A model generated the notes under the pieces. The model was not told the origin of the DNA, did not search any database, and saw nothing but the letters and a program-made list of their open reading frames with translations. Source: Chloroflexota bacterium (GTDB lineage Bacteria; Chloroflexota; Dehalococcoidia; Lucifugimonadales; UBA2962). From it: a DNA stretch of 64,000 nucleotides. Positions within the stretch are counted from its first letter, which is position 1. The number at the start of each line of letters is the position of its first letter. Shown piece after piece: positions 21,399 through 30,387 of the stretch. The stretch spans positions 1-64,000 of the forward strand of contig QGNM01000001.1 of the NCBI GenBank assembly GCA_003228095.2. Reading direction: 5' to 3'. The translations under genes were made by a program, and so were the position numbers.

Positions 21399-22634
21399 AT
21401 GAAAGTATCGATGTTCCACCTTATGCCGCATCGTGAACTGCCACAGGATTTTGAAAAGCGATACGATTCTGTATGGGTTACACCACCATGGGCAGAACTA
21501 GCTGATCCTGTTCGAGTTGGCCAGTACTACAATTGGACGCTTGATGAATTAGAATTTGGCGCTCAAATGGGATTTGATGGAATATGTGTGAATGAGCACC
21601 ATCAAAACGCATATGGATTTATGCCCTCGCCTAATATTATGGCATCTGCGTTGGCACGTAACACTAAGGATACGGCCATAGTTGTTATGGGATCCACACT
21701 TCCTACTAACCCTCCTCAACGCATAGCAGAGGAGTACGCAATGTTAGATGGAATTAGCGGTGGAAGGTTAGTTGCCGGAATGCCACTTGGTAGCTCTTGC
21801 GACGTAAATTGGTGTTACGGTATAACTCCTATTGAACAGCGAGAAAGATTTCGCGAAGCCCACGACCTTATCATTGAAGCATGGACTAGAAAAGATGTAT
21901 TTGCTTTTAACGGAAAATACAACCAACTAAGATACGTTAATACTTGGCCTAAGCCTATTCAGCAGCCACATCCACCAATATGGGTGCCTGGTACAGGAAG
22001 TAAATCAACGGTTGATTGGGTAGCCGAGCGTGATTATTGTTACTGTTTTCTAAGTTATTTCGGCAGTAAATTTGCCAAGAAGAATGTAGATAAATACTGG
22101 GAACGTCTTGATGAACTAGGTAAAGATGCGAACCCTTACCGACTTGGCTTTTTACAGTTGGTATTAGTCGCTGAAACGGATGCAAAGGCTGAGGAGCAAT
22201 ATTTTGAGCATGTTAAATACTTTTACGAAAAATCTCTTCACACCCCATTACATTTCTTTATGGCACCGGGGCATATAGATCACAGTAGTCTAGTTAAAGC
22301 AACACGGGCTGGAGGTTACGGCATCCCAGCCGATCTTGCCGCTCAAAGAAAAGATTGGAAATTTCAAGATTATATTGATAACAGATTTATCGTTGCTGGC
22401 AGTCCGGAATCTGTTAAGCAGCAATTAGAGGACGTTATAAAAGATCTAAATTGTGGAAATCTAATGGCATTGATGCATCTCGGTTCAATGCCACATGAAT
22501 TAACAAAGAAAAATATTCAGATATTTGGCGAGGAAGTCTTGCCTAAAATCAGGAATATTTGGGATGATCAGGGCTGGGAAAATCATTGGTGGCCACAAGG
22601 TGCAAAAAGAGCTGAGGAAACTATAACCGCATGA
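21399..22634 (+). CDS. LLM class flavin-dependent oxidoreductase (luciferase-like)
   Basis: EFGAQMGFDGICVNEHHQNAYG; RIAEEYAMLDGISGGRLVAGM. Confidence 0.93.
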   Translation: MKVSMFHLMPHRELPQDFEKRYDSVWVTPPWAELADPVRVGQYYNWTLDELEFGAQMGFDGICVNEHHQNAYGFMPSPNIMASALARNTKDTAIVVMGSTLPTNPPQRIAEEYAMLDGISGGRLVAGMPLGSSCDVNWCYGITPIEQRERFREAHDLIIEAWTRKDVFAFNGKYNQLRYVNTWPKPIQQPHPPIWVPGTGSKSTVDWVAERDYCYCFLSYFGSKFAKKNVDKYWERLDELGKDANPYRLGFLQLVLVAETDAKAEEQYFEHVKYFYEKSLHTPLHFFMAPGHIDHSSLVKATRAGGYGIPADLAAQRKDWKFQDYIDNRFIVAGSPESVKQQLEDVIKDLNCGNLMALMHLGSMPHELTKKNIQIFGEEVLPKIRNIWDDQGWENHWWPQGAKRAEETITA

Positions 22635-23431
22635 ATAAATCAAATGTTTCTAAAACTGTACTAAAAACTATGAATGGCAGAGTTGAATCTCATGTGCATC
22701 AAGCCGGAAGTGGACCTCCTGTTGTATTTCTTCATGGAGCAGGCGGGCCGACTTGGGACCCATTCCTAGATGACCTGGCGGAACACTTTACAGTTTATGC
22801 CCCATCGCTTCCAGGTACCGAAGGCGACCCGGATGCTGTAAGAGAAATCCGAGGACTTTGGGAATTGATGCTTCACTACTATGAATTATTTGACCAGTTA
22901 GGATTAAATTCTCCCGCAGTAATTGGGCATTCGTTTGGCGGAATGCTCGCAGCTGAATTAGCATCCACAAATCCTGAAAGAGTTAGTAAACTTGTACTCA
23001 TTTCATCAATCGGGTTATGGCGCGATGAGCAGCCTGTTGAAGATTGGATGAGATTAACACCTGATAAATTAATACCTCTATGCTTTTACGAGCCTGAAGG
23101 CAAGGTTGCAACTGAAATATTTAAAATGCCTGAAGATAAGATTGAAAGACAAGATGAAGAAATCAGAAGATCATGGTCTCTAGCATGTTCAGCAGCATTT
23201 ATTTGGCCAATACCTGAAAAAGGATTAACTAGGCGTATTCACAGAGTCAAAGCTCCTGGATTTATCGTTTGGGGGAAACAAGATGGGTTAGTACCACCAA
23301 TATATGCAAATGATTTCAAAAACCTTTTGCCAAATTCTGAGGTTTTGATAGTTGATAAAGCAGCTCATGTACCTCAACTAGAACGACAGGACTTGGTGTC
23401 TCCTGCAGTTATTAAATTCCTGAATCAGTAA
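22631..23431 (+). CDS. alpha/beta hydrolase
   Basis: VVFLHGAGGPTWDPF; VIGHSFGGMLAAELA; KAAHVPQLE; overlaps upstream gene by 4 bp. Confidence 0.93.
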   Translation: MNKSNVSKTVLKTMNGRVESHVHQAGSGPPVVFLHGAGGPTWDPFLDDLAEHFTVYAPSLPGTEGDPDAVREIRGLWELMLHYYELFDQLGLNSPAVIGHSFGGMLAAELASTNPERVSKLVLISSIGLWRDEQPVEDWMRLTPDKLIPLCFYEPEGKVATEIFKMPEDKIERQDEEIRRSWSLACSAAFIWPIPEKGLTRRIHRVKAPGFIVWGKQDGLVPPIYANDFKNLLPNSEVLIVDKAAHVPQLERQDLVSPAVIKFLNQ

Positions 23432-23432
23432 A

Positions 23433-23810
23433 TCATCCGACTGTTGCTATTTTGTAACCAATCCAAACAGCACATAGCCCCAATACTATCTGCGTTACAA
23501 CATTTACAATTGCTGGAGTGATATTGCCTTCTCTAATTAAAGATATAGTTTCATATCCAAAAGCAGAATACGTGGTAAATCCACCGAGAATTCCTATTAG
23601 TATGAATGCTCTCATTTCTGCAGTGGCGACCTGCTTATGATCTATCAAGCCTGCCGCAAGTCCTATAAAGAGACACCCAACAACATTCACTGTTAAAGTC
23701 CCATATGGTACCCATTGGTCATTTAATAACTTACCATACCCTAAATGTATGCTGTATCTTGCTATAGCGCCAATAAAGCCTCCTGCTCCAACTAGTAACG
23801 CAATTAACAT
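23433..23810 (-). CDS. crcB: fluoride efflux transporter CrcB
   Basis: GGFIGAIARYSIHLGYG; GTLTVNVVGCLFIG; GGFTTYSAFGYE. Confidence 0.95.
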   Translation of the reverse strand: MLIALLVGAGGFIGAIARYSIHLGYGKLLNDQWVPYGTLTVNVVGCLFIGLAAGLIDHKQVATAEMRAFILIGILGGFTTYSAFGYETISLIREGNITPAIVNVVTQIVLGLCAVWIGYKIATVG

Positions 23811-23935
23811 TTTTTATTCCTTTAAAAGCTAATGGATTTCAACACTTATTTATCTAATCACTCATATAATAGATTAAATATCTATTTCAGGATTTGTAAT
23901 ACCTAAATCTTATGCCCTTTTTAACTTTTTATTAA

Positions 23936-24865
23936 ATGTTTCTTTCATTTTTACCAACTGAGTCTTGGATTGCATTAGCAATCTTAGCTGCAGCACTAAT
24001 CGGGATCGGCGGCACAGGCGAAAAAATCCTGTCACTTCGCTATCTACCAGATGCAACTACTCTAATGATGTGGCTGGGGGTATGTCTTATTGTATACGGC
24101 ATAATTTTTGGGATACTGTACCCATTTGATGAAGGGGTACCCACAACACATATAGTTGCTATTTTTGGTAGCGGGGCAATGTATGGAGTCGCCATTACAA
24201 CATTTTATCGAATCCTAAAAAATACAGATGCATCGATTAGTTTTTCGATATTTAATACCAGTCCGATTTTTGTTGGAATTTTCGCTTTGTTATTATTAGA
24301 TCAATCTCTTACCCTCTTTCAATGGAGCTCAATCATATTAGCCATTTTAGGGATAATGATTCTCTCCAGGGAGCCATCTCAAAACAGTAATGATAGAACC
24401 AAGATATACATGGCAGGGGGGCTATTGGTTTGCGCGGCATTATCTGGGCTCTCACAGGTAATCAGTGGTTATGCACTCGAAGAGATCACCGCTGAGAATG
24501 CTTTCTGGGCTCAGCGAGTAGGAGCAGCAGTACCTATATTTTTTAACATTAGACGAGATTCATTTGGAAAATTTTGGTCTACCGTTAAAAAACCTAAGGT
24601 TGTGATTTTCGTTTTAGTAGTAGAAGGCGTAATTTTACCTATGAGTCATATGGCATTTTTGACTTCAATGAAAATTGGTAGCTCTGTAGCATTAGTAGCA
24701 ACTTTATTTGCGACAGCTCCAGTATGGGTATTCCTTTGCAGCAGCCTATTAAGTACTGGGAAATTAAGGATTCTCAATGAAAATATTAGCCCTAAGCGTC
24801 TTTTTGTAAAATCTATTGCCATAACTATCACAGTACTGGCCATAATAGGAATAACACTCTTATAA
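23936..24865 (+). CDS. EamA/DMT family transporter
   Basis: Multiple TM helices, two EamA-like halves (FSIFNTSPIFVGIFALLLLDQSLTLFQWSSIILAILGIMI). Confidence 0.8.
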   Translation: MFLSFLPTESWIALAILAAALIGIGGTGEKILSLRYLPDATTLMMWLGVCLIVYGIIFGILYPFDEGVPTTHIVAIFGSGAMYGVAITTFYRILKNTDASISFSIFNTSPIFVGIFALLLLDQSLTLFQWSSIILAILGIMILSREPSQNSNDRTKIYMAGGLLVCAALSGLSQVISGYALEEITAENAFWAQRVGAAVPIFFNIRRDSFGKFWSTVKKPKVVIFVLVVEGVILPMSHMAFLTSMKIGSSVALVATLFATAPVWVFLCSSLLSTGKLRILNENISPKRLFVKSIAITITVLAIIGITLL

Positions 24866-24904
24866 TGCAAAAGATTAATTACTATTTGTATAAAGGAATT
24901 AGAC

Positions 24905-25609
24905 ATGGACAGGCAAATTGGCTACGTAAAAGTTGGAGATACCGCTCCTGACTTCTGTTTACCTTCGGTGACTGGCAAAGATATTCATCTTTCAGATTAC
25001 TCAGGCGATAAAGTTGCTTTATTTTTTTGGGCGTCTTGGTGAGCTTGCAGAGCTCAATTGCCAGTTTGGCAAACATTCTCAAACGACAATAAAAAAAACG
25101 TTACGGTAATCACTATAGCTATGGATGTTCAAGGTCCTGAAAAACCAAAATTCTACTTGCAAAAAGCTGAAACGACTCTAACTACACTAGTTGATGAAAA
25201 AAATGTTATGGGTCAATTATATGGATTCAAGGCTATTCCTAACGTTTACCTCATAAACTCAGATGGAAAAGTAGAATACATCGAATTAGGAACGTTCAAC
25301 ATAAAGGAACCTAATAAAAGAACTTTGCTTCAAAATTGGTCATCCGGAAAAGAATTCAGGAGTTTACAAGTAGAATCATTTGAACAATCCATTCATGAAA
25401 AAGCAAATTCCTTATTTGTAGTGGGCCAGCAATTACTTAATGACGGAAAGCCGCAAGAGGCAGTAGAAATATGGCGTAAAGCCATATCAATTGACCCCAA
25501 TAATTACATTATTAGAAAGCAGATTTGGGCAATAGAAAACCCGGATCGTTTTTATAAAGATAAAGTCGATTACCCATGGCAAGACGCTCAACTTGAAAAA
25601 GGATTGTGA
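24905..25609 (+). CDS. candidate selenoprotein: TlpA/redoxin-like thioredoxin-fold protein with C-terminal TPR-like tail; in-frame TGA (25040-25042) at the catalytic Cys position
   Basis: Translated by hand: MDRQIGYVKVGDTAPDFCLPSVTGKDIHLSDYSGDKVALFFWASW-(TGA)-ACRAQLPVWQTF... 235 codons including stop, only one internal TGA; SD AAAGGA upstream of ATG; ORF track shows only the 3' part (25058-25609). Confidence 0.75.
25043..25072 (+). promoter_or_regulatory. candidate bacterial SECIS hairpin (TTGCCA-GTT-TGGCAA, 25058-25072)
   Basis: 6-bp stem with 3-nt loop starting with G, loop begins 22 nt after the TGA; matches the published general description of bSECIS elements. Confidence 0.55.
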
Positions 25610-26409
25610 TTGATAACTTGACCACGTTAAAGAAACTATTTGACATGTCAGGTTCTATTGCCATAGTAACTGGTGGTGGCACGCACTTAGGAGCAGCAAT
25701 CTCAGAATCATTATGTGAATTAGGCGCCACTGTAATAGTTGCAAGTAGAAACTTAAACAATTGTAAAGAAATGTCTGCTCAACTTACGTCAGCAGGACTC
25801 AAAGCATACGCATTACAATGCGATGCAACAATTGAAAGTGACGTCAACTCATTAATTAAATCAGTAATAGAAACCCATGGAAAACTAGATGTGTTTGTAT
25901 GTAATGCGGGAGGTTCAACTCCAGATAATGATTTCCCTTCCTCTTCTACACAAGCATTCAGGGACACCATATCCATGAATATCGATACAACTTTTATGTG
26001 CGCCCAAGCGGCTGCAAAAGTCATGATTAAGCAAGGACATGGAAAAATCATCACTATCGGTTCAGTTCATGGAGTGATGGGAACAGATAAGAGACTATAT
26101 AAAGGCCTTAATCACAAAAGGTCTTCCATTGGTTATTTTGCTGCAAAAGGTGGCGTCATTAATTTAACTAAAGCGTTAGCTGCTGAGTTAGGAGAGCATG
26201 GAATAACCGTTAACTGCATTAGTCCAGGACAAATACCAAAACCGACTGTTAAAAAAGAAATGATTAACCGAATGGTGAATAGACAGCCGATTGGCAAAAT
26301 GGGCAAACCGCATGATTTAAAAGGCGCTGCTGCTTTATTTGCCTCACCAGCAGGCAACTGGATTACAGGTCAAAACCTAATTGTAGATGGTGGTTGGACG
26401 ATATTTTGA
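25606..26409 (+). CDS. SDR family oxidoreductase (GTG start)
   Basis: VTGGGTHLG, NAGG, YFAAKGG, ITGQNLIVDGGW. Confidence 0.9.
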   Translation: MIDNLTTLKKLFDMSGSIAIVTGGGTHLGAAISESLCELGATVIVASRNLNNCKEMSAQLTSAGLKAYALQCDATIESDVNSLIKSVIETHGKLDVFVCNAGGSTPDNDFPSSSTQAFRDTISMNIDTTFMCAQAAAKVMIKQGHGKIITIGSVHGVMGTDKRLYKGLNHKRSSIGYFAAKGGVINLTKALAAELGEHGITVNCISPGQIPKPTVKKEMINRMVNRQPIGKMGKPHDLKGAAALFASPAGNWITGQNLIVDGGWTIF

Positions 26410-26481
26410 TACCACGTTTTAAACCACTGAAGGCCCATTATCTTCTAGATAATGTCCGCTGAATGAATTGATACTAAATTG

Positions 26482-26988
26482 TTAAACGTTGACCCTGAGC
26501 ACCTTATTGAATTGGGTAGCATTTGGAACTGCAAAATCATGTTTAGGCTCTAAGCTGCTTATCTCATTCAGTATTTCCCATTCAACTCGTGTAAGTTCTT
26601 CTAATTCCATCCTGTACATATCCCTACTGTGTCCCATCATTACTCTTGGCACTTTTTGAATAAAGCCTTTATTAATCAGCGACTGAATCCTGTGGTCAAT
26701 AGTTCTTTGTGCTCCCAAGTCATCCCAATCAGGCCTATCAAACCACTCTGGATATATTTTCGCCCATGTAACGGATTTATCTGACAGCTCAATAATATTG
26801 GAATTTAAATCCAGCTCTGCAAAACCGAATTGCATCTTGTTTTTAACTGCTTTAAAAATATTAGATTTGTGCCGTCTACCGTAAAGAATTTTTGATGAAG
26901 ACTCTCCTCGGTTGGACCAATATTCCAATGATTCATGGTGCCAGCAAAGTAATATCTCAACATCTATAATTTCAAATAAAGGTGTCAT
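26482..26988 (-). CDS. hypothetical protein
   Basis: 168-aa intact ORF downstream of phosphotriesterase-family gene; no family recognised; internal segment TIDHRIQSLINKGFIQKVPR looks winged-helix-like. Confidence 0.6.
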   Translation of the reverse strand: MTPLFEIIDVEILLCWHHESLEYWSNRGESSSKILYGRRHKSNIFKAVKNKMQFGFAELDLNSNIIELSDKSVTWAKIYPEWFDRPDWDDLGAQRTIDHRIQSLINKGFIQKVPRVMMGHSRDMYRMELEELTRVEWEILNEISSLEPKHDFAVPNATQFNKVLRVNV

Positions 26989-27011
26989 ACACCTCTCCGA
27001 ATAACGCCATA

Positions 27012-28073
27012 TTACTTAAATGTTAATAGTCGTTTTGGATTTTCGATCAAAATATTGTCGATATTTTTGGTAGAGAATCCACGTTTACGCATCCGTGGAA
27101 TAATGCTGTCAAGAATATGAATATACCCTCCTCCACCATGTGATACTAAATCAGTTTTTAGACAGACATCCTGGGCAACAACAATTTGACTTTCATACCC
27201 CCATTCTATCAATTTCTCTATACGCTCTATCCTCTGAACGTCAGAAGGAAAGGCTATATCATGGCCTCCTTCTTGTGGGGTATTGGTGTTTTCACTACCA
27301 AAACGATCAAACTCTAGGGTGGCACCGGTCTCAGCAATTTCCTTAACTACTTCCGGAGAATAAGGGAATACATCTAAGTGTCCCATAATTATCCTGGTAG
27401 GATCAGCTCCAGCTTCAATTAAATCATTTAAATGATGCAAAAGCGCGTCTGGATGTCCCCCTGGATGAATAGAAATTGCAGCACCAGTCTCAACTGACGC
27501 ATGCGCTGAAGCTCTGAGGATTTTTCTGGATGTCTCATTTGTTGGCCAGAAATTACCTATCTCTCCGATGATGCCCGATTTAACTCCAGTATCTTTAACT
27601 CCTACCGTTACATCTTTAATTATCGAATCGGTAATATCTTGCTCAGGTTTTTCGTGAATGTCATCAGGGTAAGAAAGTGGAACGTAATACGATGCTCCCA
27701 TTATTATGTTAAGCCCAGTAGCTCGCGACATCCTGGTTAGAGCCAAAGGATCTCTAGCAATGCCATTTGAAGTCGTATCTACTAATGAATTACCTCCAGA
27801 AAGGTAATATTTATACAATTCCTCTGTTTGATGCTTTTCATCGCATAGGTTCGCAACATCTTTGTTACTAAATAGACGCTTCATTACCGAGCCTAAAATC
27901 TCCATGGTCACCGGTTGGTCCACATACCACCGCTCAGTAGCTTCTTCAGGCATGTCAAAATAGCAAGACAAATCAATTAATGAATGTTCATGAGCCAAAG
28001 TTACTCCCATATCATCTGGATCGATTAACCCAAGCACAGTTTGTATTTTCCCTGTCCTCTCTGACTTTGACAC
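27012..28073 (-). CDS. phosphotriesterase-family amidohydrolase
   Basis: GVTLAHEHSLIDLS (HxH), SGIIGEIG, AISIHPGG, IIMGHLD. Confidence 0.9.
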   Translation of the reverse strand: MSKSERTGKIQTVLGLIDPDDMGVTLAHEHSLIDLSCYFDMPEEATERWYVDQPVTMEILGSVMKRLFSNKDVANLCDEKHQTEELYKYYLSGGNSLVDTTSNGIARDPLALTRMSRATGLNIIMGASYYVPLSYPDDIHEKPEQDITDSIIKDVTVGVKDTGVKSGIIGEIGNFWPTNETSRKILRASAHASVETGAAISIHPGGHPDALLHHLNDLIEAGADPTRIIMGHLDVFPYSPEVVKEIAETGATLEFDRFGSENTNTPQEGGHDIAFPSDVQRIERIEKLIEWGYESQIVVAQDVCLKTDLVSHGGGGYIHILDSIIPRMRKRGFSTKNIDNILIENPKRLLTFK

Positions 28074-28109
28074 GGTTAACTCCTTATTACTAGTTATGTA
28101 TTTATCGCT

Positions 28110-28190
28110 TTAACACTCACATGGGTCGCATTCACATGGGTCGCATGTACAGTTTGGCCTATCACATTTTGGCTTATCAGTTTTCGACAT
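28110..28190 (-). CDS. 26-aa Cys-rich metallothionein-like peptide MSKTDKPKCDRPNCTCDPCECDPCEC
   Basis: Hand translation; SD GGAG 6 nt before ATG (GGAGTTCCTTATG); 7 Cys in 26 aa; CxCxPCxC motif as in bacterial SmtA-type metallothioneins. Not in ORF track. Confidence 0.65.
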   Translation of the reverse strand: MSKTDKPKCDRPNCTCDPCECDPCEC

Positions 28191-28288
28191 AAGGAACTCC
28201 TTTTTTTACAATTTCAGCTTAAGTATATCCAAAGCTCTTAATAAGAGCCATTCAATCTAAAAACTAACAGGAATTACAATTTATTGTT

Positions 28289-28954
28289 CTAATATTTGGC
28301 CCTATCTCTTTTTACATTCCAAGATTCCCAATAAGTAACTTCTTCTACCGACTTTCTTTTCGGCTGAGACCACCTACCTTTAACTGGATACCCAAGAGGA
28401 ATTATTGCCATTGTTAAGGCATCATCTGGAAGGTTAAGGAGGCTTTTAATTTGAGTTTCATTTGTAGAATGAAGCGCTGTTAGCGTTGATCCAATCCCAT
28501 ATGCTCTTGCTGCTAACATTAAGTTTTGAACTGCCCCATAAATAGATGATCCGACTCTAGGATCTTGAGAATCAGCAACATCTCTTAGAACTGGAATAAT
28601 CCATAACGGAGCATCTTGTATATGATTTGCCAGGTGATCTGCGCTCAGGAAGTTTTTTGGCCCTAGTGCATCATCGTCGATTCCAGATAGTATTTCTTTT
28701 CTCCTAATTCCATATACCTTATTCCAGTTTTTAAGATACCAATGAGCAATTTTTGTTTTAGTGTTTTTATCTCTAATCACCATCCATACCCAACCTTGTT
28801 TATTTCCACCTGAAGGGCCTCGTATGGCGGCATCAATAATGTTCCATATAATTTCGTCCGGTATTGGAGTGTCAGACAGGTATCTTCTGGACGGAGTGGA
28901 ATGTAACCCATCAATTAAACTTATGGTCTCAAAGCTTTTCTTATCCATTGACAA
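28289..28954 (-). CDS. nitroreductase family protein
   Basis: HSTPSRRYLSDTPIPDEIIWNIIDAAIRGPSGGNKQGWVWMVI; AYGIGSTLTAL. Confidence 0.9.
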   Translation of the reverse strand: MSMDKKSFETISLIDGLHSTPSRRYLSDTPIPDEIIWNIIDAAIRGPSGGNKQGWVWMVIRDKNTKTKIAHWYLKNWNKVYGIRRKEILSGIDDDALGPKNFLSADHLANHIQDAPLWIIPVLRDVADSQDPRVGSSIYGAVQNLMLAARAYGIGSTLTALHSTNETQIKSLLNLPDDALTMAIIPLGYPVKGRWSQPKRKSVEEVTYWESWNVKRDRAKY

Positions 28955-28984
28955 ATCCTTTTTAAAAACGAATTTTGAAACTTA

Positions 28985-30037
28985 TTGCTCAAGTATAATC
29001 ACAGTCATCTTAAAAGCAAGAGTAAGGATCAAATAATTATGTCTCTGCAAAATAAATCAACAAGTTTGGGCGGCCCCCTTGTGCAAGCACCAACAATTGA
29101 ATCAGTAAAATTAGCTGTACAGACGTTAAATAATATCTGTATAAGAACGCCTATAGTTGACCTAGGTAATTATGATTATGCAGATGATATATCCCTTAAG
29201 GTCGAAACTTTACAACCTATTGGGTCGTACAAGATCAGGGGTGTTTATAATTGGGCCGCTTCTCTCACGAAAGAACAATTGGCATGCGGGCTCAGCACTC
29301 ATAGCGCAGGCAATACAGCTCAAGCTCTTGGTTACGTATCTCGCCTGTTAAATGTTAAAGCTAGGAGTATATTACCTGATACAACTCCTCTAGTGAAAGT
29401 CAAAGCAATTAAACAGTATGGAGTAACACCAGTAATGATGCCTTTTGCGCAACAACTAGACTTTGCATTGAATGAGGGCTGGAAGCAAGAGCCATATACA
29501 TGGTTAAATCCTTGGGGAGACCAGATGATGATTACTGGCAACGGCACCATAGCCCTAGAAATACTCGAGGACTGCCCAGATGTTGAAACAGTGTTTATAC
29601 CAGTTGGAGGAGGAGGACTAATGGCCGGAGTTGGAAGCGTCTTAAAAGAACTTAAACCTTCAGTTCAAATAATTGGCGTCCAGGCCGAAGCTTGTCCGGC
29701 TCTACATGCCGCTTTCGAACAGGGATCCCCTTTATGGGTTGAATCACAAGACACTATCTGCGAAGGCGTTGCAGTGCCATTTATTTCAGACGAAATATTT
29801 CCATTATTAAGCAAAATAATAGATAAGGTTGTGCTTATCTCTGAAACATCAGCTAGAAAATCCATAAAGCGAATAGCAATCCAAAACAATCTAGTAGTCG
29901 AGGGTTCAGGGGGACTGTCGGTTGCTGCAGCATTATCAACACCACAAAGCCAACGAGGGAAATCGGTTTGCATTCTAAGCGGAAGTACAATTGAACCATC
30001 CACTCTGGCTGATATCATAACCACATCTGAAAATTGA
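28985..30037 (+). CDS. threonine/serine dehydratase-like PLP enzyme
   Basis: VETLQPIGSYKIRGVYNW (PLP lysine), PVGGGGLMAGVG. True start probably 29040 (ATGTCTCTGC). Confidence 0.88.
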   Translation: MLKYNHSHLKSKSKDQIIMSLQNKSTSLGGPLVQAPTIESVKLAVQTLNNICIRTPIVDLGNYDYADDISLKVETLQPIGSYKIRGVYNWAASLTKEQLACGLSTHSAGNTAQALGYVSRLLNVKARSILPDTTPLVKVKAIKQYGVTPVMMPFAQQLDFALNEGWKQEPYTWLNPWGDQMMITGNGTIALEILEDCPDVETVFIPVGGGGLMAGVGSVLKELKPSVQIIGVQAEACPALHAAFEQGSPLWVESQDTICEGVAVPFISDEIFPLLSKIIDKVVLISETSARKSIKRIAIQNNLVVEGSGGLSVAAALSTPQSQRGKSVCILSGSTIEPSTLADIITTSEN

Positions 30038-30073
30038 TTATCGTCATATCTTAAACACAGTTACGGCATTAAT

Positions 30074-30385
30074 ATGGCACACAAACCTTCCACCACTTTC
30101 ACGAAAATATATAGGATTGTTAATTCGATACCTTATGGGCAAGTAACAACCTACGGCCAGGTAGCACAAATGGTGCCAATATCTAGTGCGAGAATAGTTG
30201 GATTTGCTCTTGCAAGCCTTGCTGAGACTGATGAAAATATCCCTTGGCATCGTGTGATTAATCGTGATGGAAAAATCAGTAGTAGACACACAGACGACGT
30301 GATTCTACAAAAAGAATTACTAATGAGTGAAGGAGTCGAATTTGATAACAATGGGAAAGTCGATTTAAGAAGATTCGGATGGTGA
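30074..30385 (+). CDS. alkyltransferase-like protein (ATL; MGMT DNA-binding domain, Trp at active-site Cys)
   Basis: IPYGQVTTYGQVA...RIVGFAL...IPWHRVINRDGKIS: PWHRV in place of PCHRV. Confidence 0.92.
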   Translation: MAHKPSTTFTKIYRIVNSIPYGQVTTYGQVAQMVPISSARIVGFALASLAETDENIPWHRVINRDGKISSRHTDDVILQKELLMSEGVEFDNNGKVDLRRFGW

Positions 30386-30387
30386 TT

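Noticed and set aside
23811-23935. Fluoride riboswitch upstream of crcB
   Set aside because: No GGNGATGG...CCGCC-type consensus visible on the minus strand in this short region.
25040-25042. Treating the redoxin TGA as an ordinary nonsense mutation/pseudogene
   Set aside because: Only one stop, at the catalytic position, no frameshift, long intact conserved downstream region and a SECIS-like hairpin; kept as candidate Sec, with sequencing error or pseudogene still possible.
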